Shown in pieces: positions 63,128 through 64,000 of a stretch of 64,000 bases of DNA. Within the stretch, counting starts at the first letter, position 1. Every line of letters starts with the position of its first letter. The notes beneath the pieces are model-generated. The model was not told the DNA's origin. It was given only the letters and a program-made list of their open reading frames with translations, and did no database searches. The stretch covers positions 721,385 through 785,384 of the forward strand of contig JAYKAV010003266.1 of NCBI GenBank assembly GCA_035582835.1. Reading direction: 5' to 3'. The translations under genes and the position numbers were made by a program. This DNA comes from Phoebastria nigripes. Its lineage: Eukaryota > Chordata > Aves > Procellariiformes > Diomedeidae.

Positions 63128-64000
63128 TCATCACATGAAATCTTAAATTTAAGTGAAGGCATCAGGCAACCAGAGAGGGAGCACACCAGATCTGATAGCA
63201 GGCTTGTAACAGGCTGAAACCTTTTCAACGCAGCCATGCAAAATCATGCTGCGCTCCAGCCCATTACAGCCTGGGGTCCTGAAACAAATCCAAAGTCATC
63301 ACCAACCCGCAATGCTGCTCTGAACACTTAATAACTTTTATTGTGTGTTTATTGTCTGTGTGTTTGGAGTTTTCTTGTAATTTAGGTGATAGGATGCCAA
63401 GGAGGAGCCTCATAAAAACCCTATGCCATGTTTTATTTGCAACATTATGCTAATAGTCTATGGCTTTATTTTGTTGGTCTATAAATAACCTATTCACAAG
63501 CAAAACACTTCATCCTGTATGAATGCACCATGCTTAATTAATACGGAAAATCAGACTGTCGCTGCATGGTTGCAGAGAGCAAGAAGTTCTGTAAAAACGT
63601 AGGAGAGAAGCCTGGCAGGCACCTCCAGCAGCGAGGGTGAGGGCAAGCTGTCCTGCACGCTGCAGAGCAAGAGACAACAGAGCCCCGCGCAGCACAGACC
63701 GCACCGGGGGCTGACAAGCGTGCCAGGCTGCGCAGGCACCTTCTGCTGCCGGCTTCTGCCCGCACCTCAAAGCCAGGAGACAGGATGGTCGAGTAGCTCG
63801 GGCAGTGGCCTGCCAGGAGGATTGGGGCTCAGTCCCCCAAGATTCTGGGGCTTCCCTTCGGCCAGGCCTTTGGCAGCTTCCCAACACGCTGCAGCACACA
63901 GCTGGGCCCCAGTTTTGGTGTGATCACGGTTTGATTGCTTGCACAGGGGAGCTTCTCTCCCCGAACCCAACACCAGCCTGTCTGAGGAGACACCACAGAC

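Larger units (their letters stand above)
58201..64000. other. Intergenic DNA, mixed composition, no gene seen
   Basis: GC-rich parts are at 58200-59090, 59900-60260, 62420-63100 and 63600-64000. AT-rich parts are at 59440-59900 and 63120-63560. It includes a 19-bp tandem duplication (61854-61891), an A16 run (63112-63127) and Ns at 59026 and 62909. No exon of a neighbouring gene was recognised before the window ends. Confidence 0.5.

Overview
This is vertebrate nuclear DNA, most probably from a bird. The first 2.1 kb holds the last three coding exons of SLC16A1, which encodes the proton-linked lactate/pyruvate transporter MCT1. The remaining 62 kb, downstream of the gene, contains no protein-coding gene that I can support. 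Three things point to a bird: the MCT1 exons are compact and GC-rich with short introns (547 and 321 bp), as on avian microchromosomes; a complete solo LTR at 39292-39883 has the look of a retroviral LTR family I know from many bird genomes; and other interspersed repeats are very sparse. Species and chromosome cannot be fixed from the sequence alone.

Layout. Bases 1-55, 603-1466 and 1788-2065 are coding exons on the + strand, joined by two phase-1 GT-AG introns. They give 398 residues, equivalent to residue 103 to the C-terminus of the 500-residue human protein. The start codon, promoter and first transmembrane helices lie before the window. A 3' UTR of about 2.15 kb follows, with poly(A) signals at 3334-3339 (proximal) and 4193-4198 (likely distal). 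From about 4.2 kb to 28 kb, GC-rich unique sequence alternates with AT-rich islands 100-700 bp long that are full of homeodomain-type TAATTA cores, POU-like ATGCAAT motifs and octamer-like words. This looks like a regulatory landscape with many conserved non-coding elements, although conservation cannot be tested here. A compact CpG island lies at 28717-28970 and a second CpG-rich patch at about 49670-49960. Either could be a promoter of an unannotated transcript. From 29 to 64 kb the same alternation continues with a lower GC background.

Repeats are few: one LTR, one probable MIR-like SINE relic (about 16290-16410), two faint L3/CR1-like tails, several poly(A) tracts and small tandem duplications. 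No tRNA, rRNA, CRISPR or recognisable microRNA was seen. Most long open frames in the GC-rich parts are chance frames. Fourteen isolated single N bases are scattered through the window.

As I remember the human map (1p13.2), the 3' side of SLC16A1 faces TAFA3 across a gene-poor interval, so the long empty stretch fits conserved synteny. I found no convincing new biological system. The best leads are the two CpG islands, the AT-rich islands and the possible intronic poly(A) site of SLC16A1.
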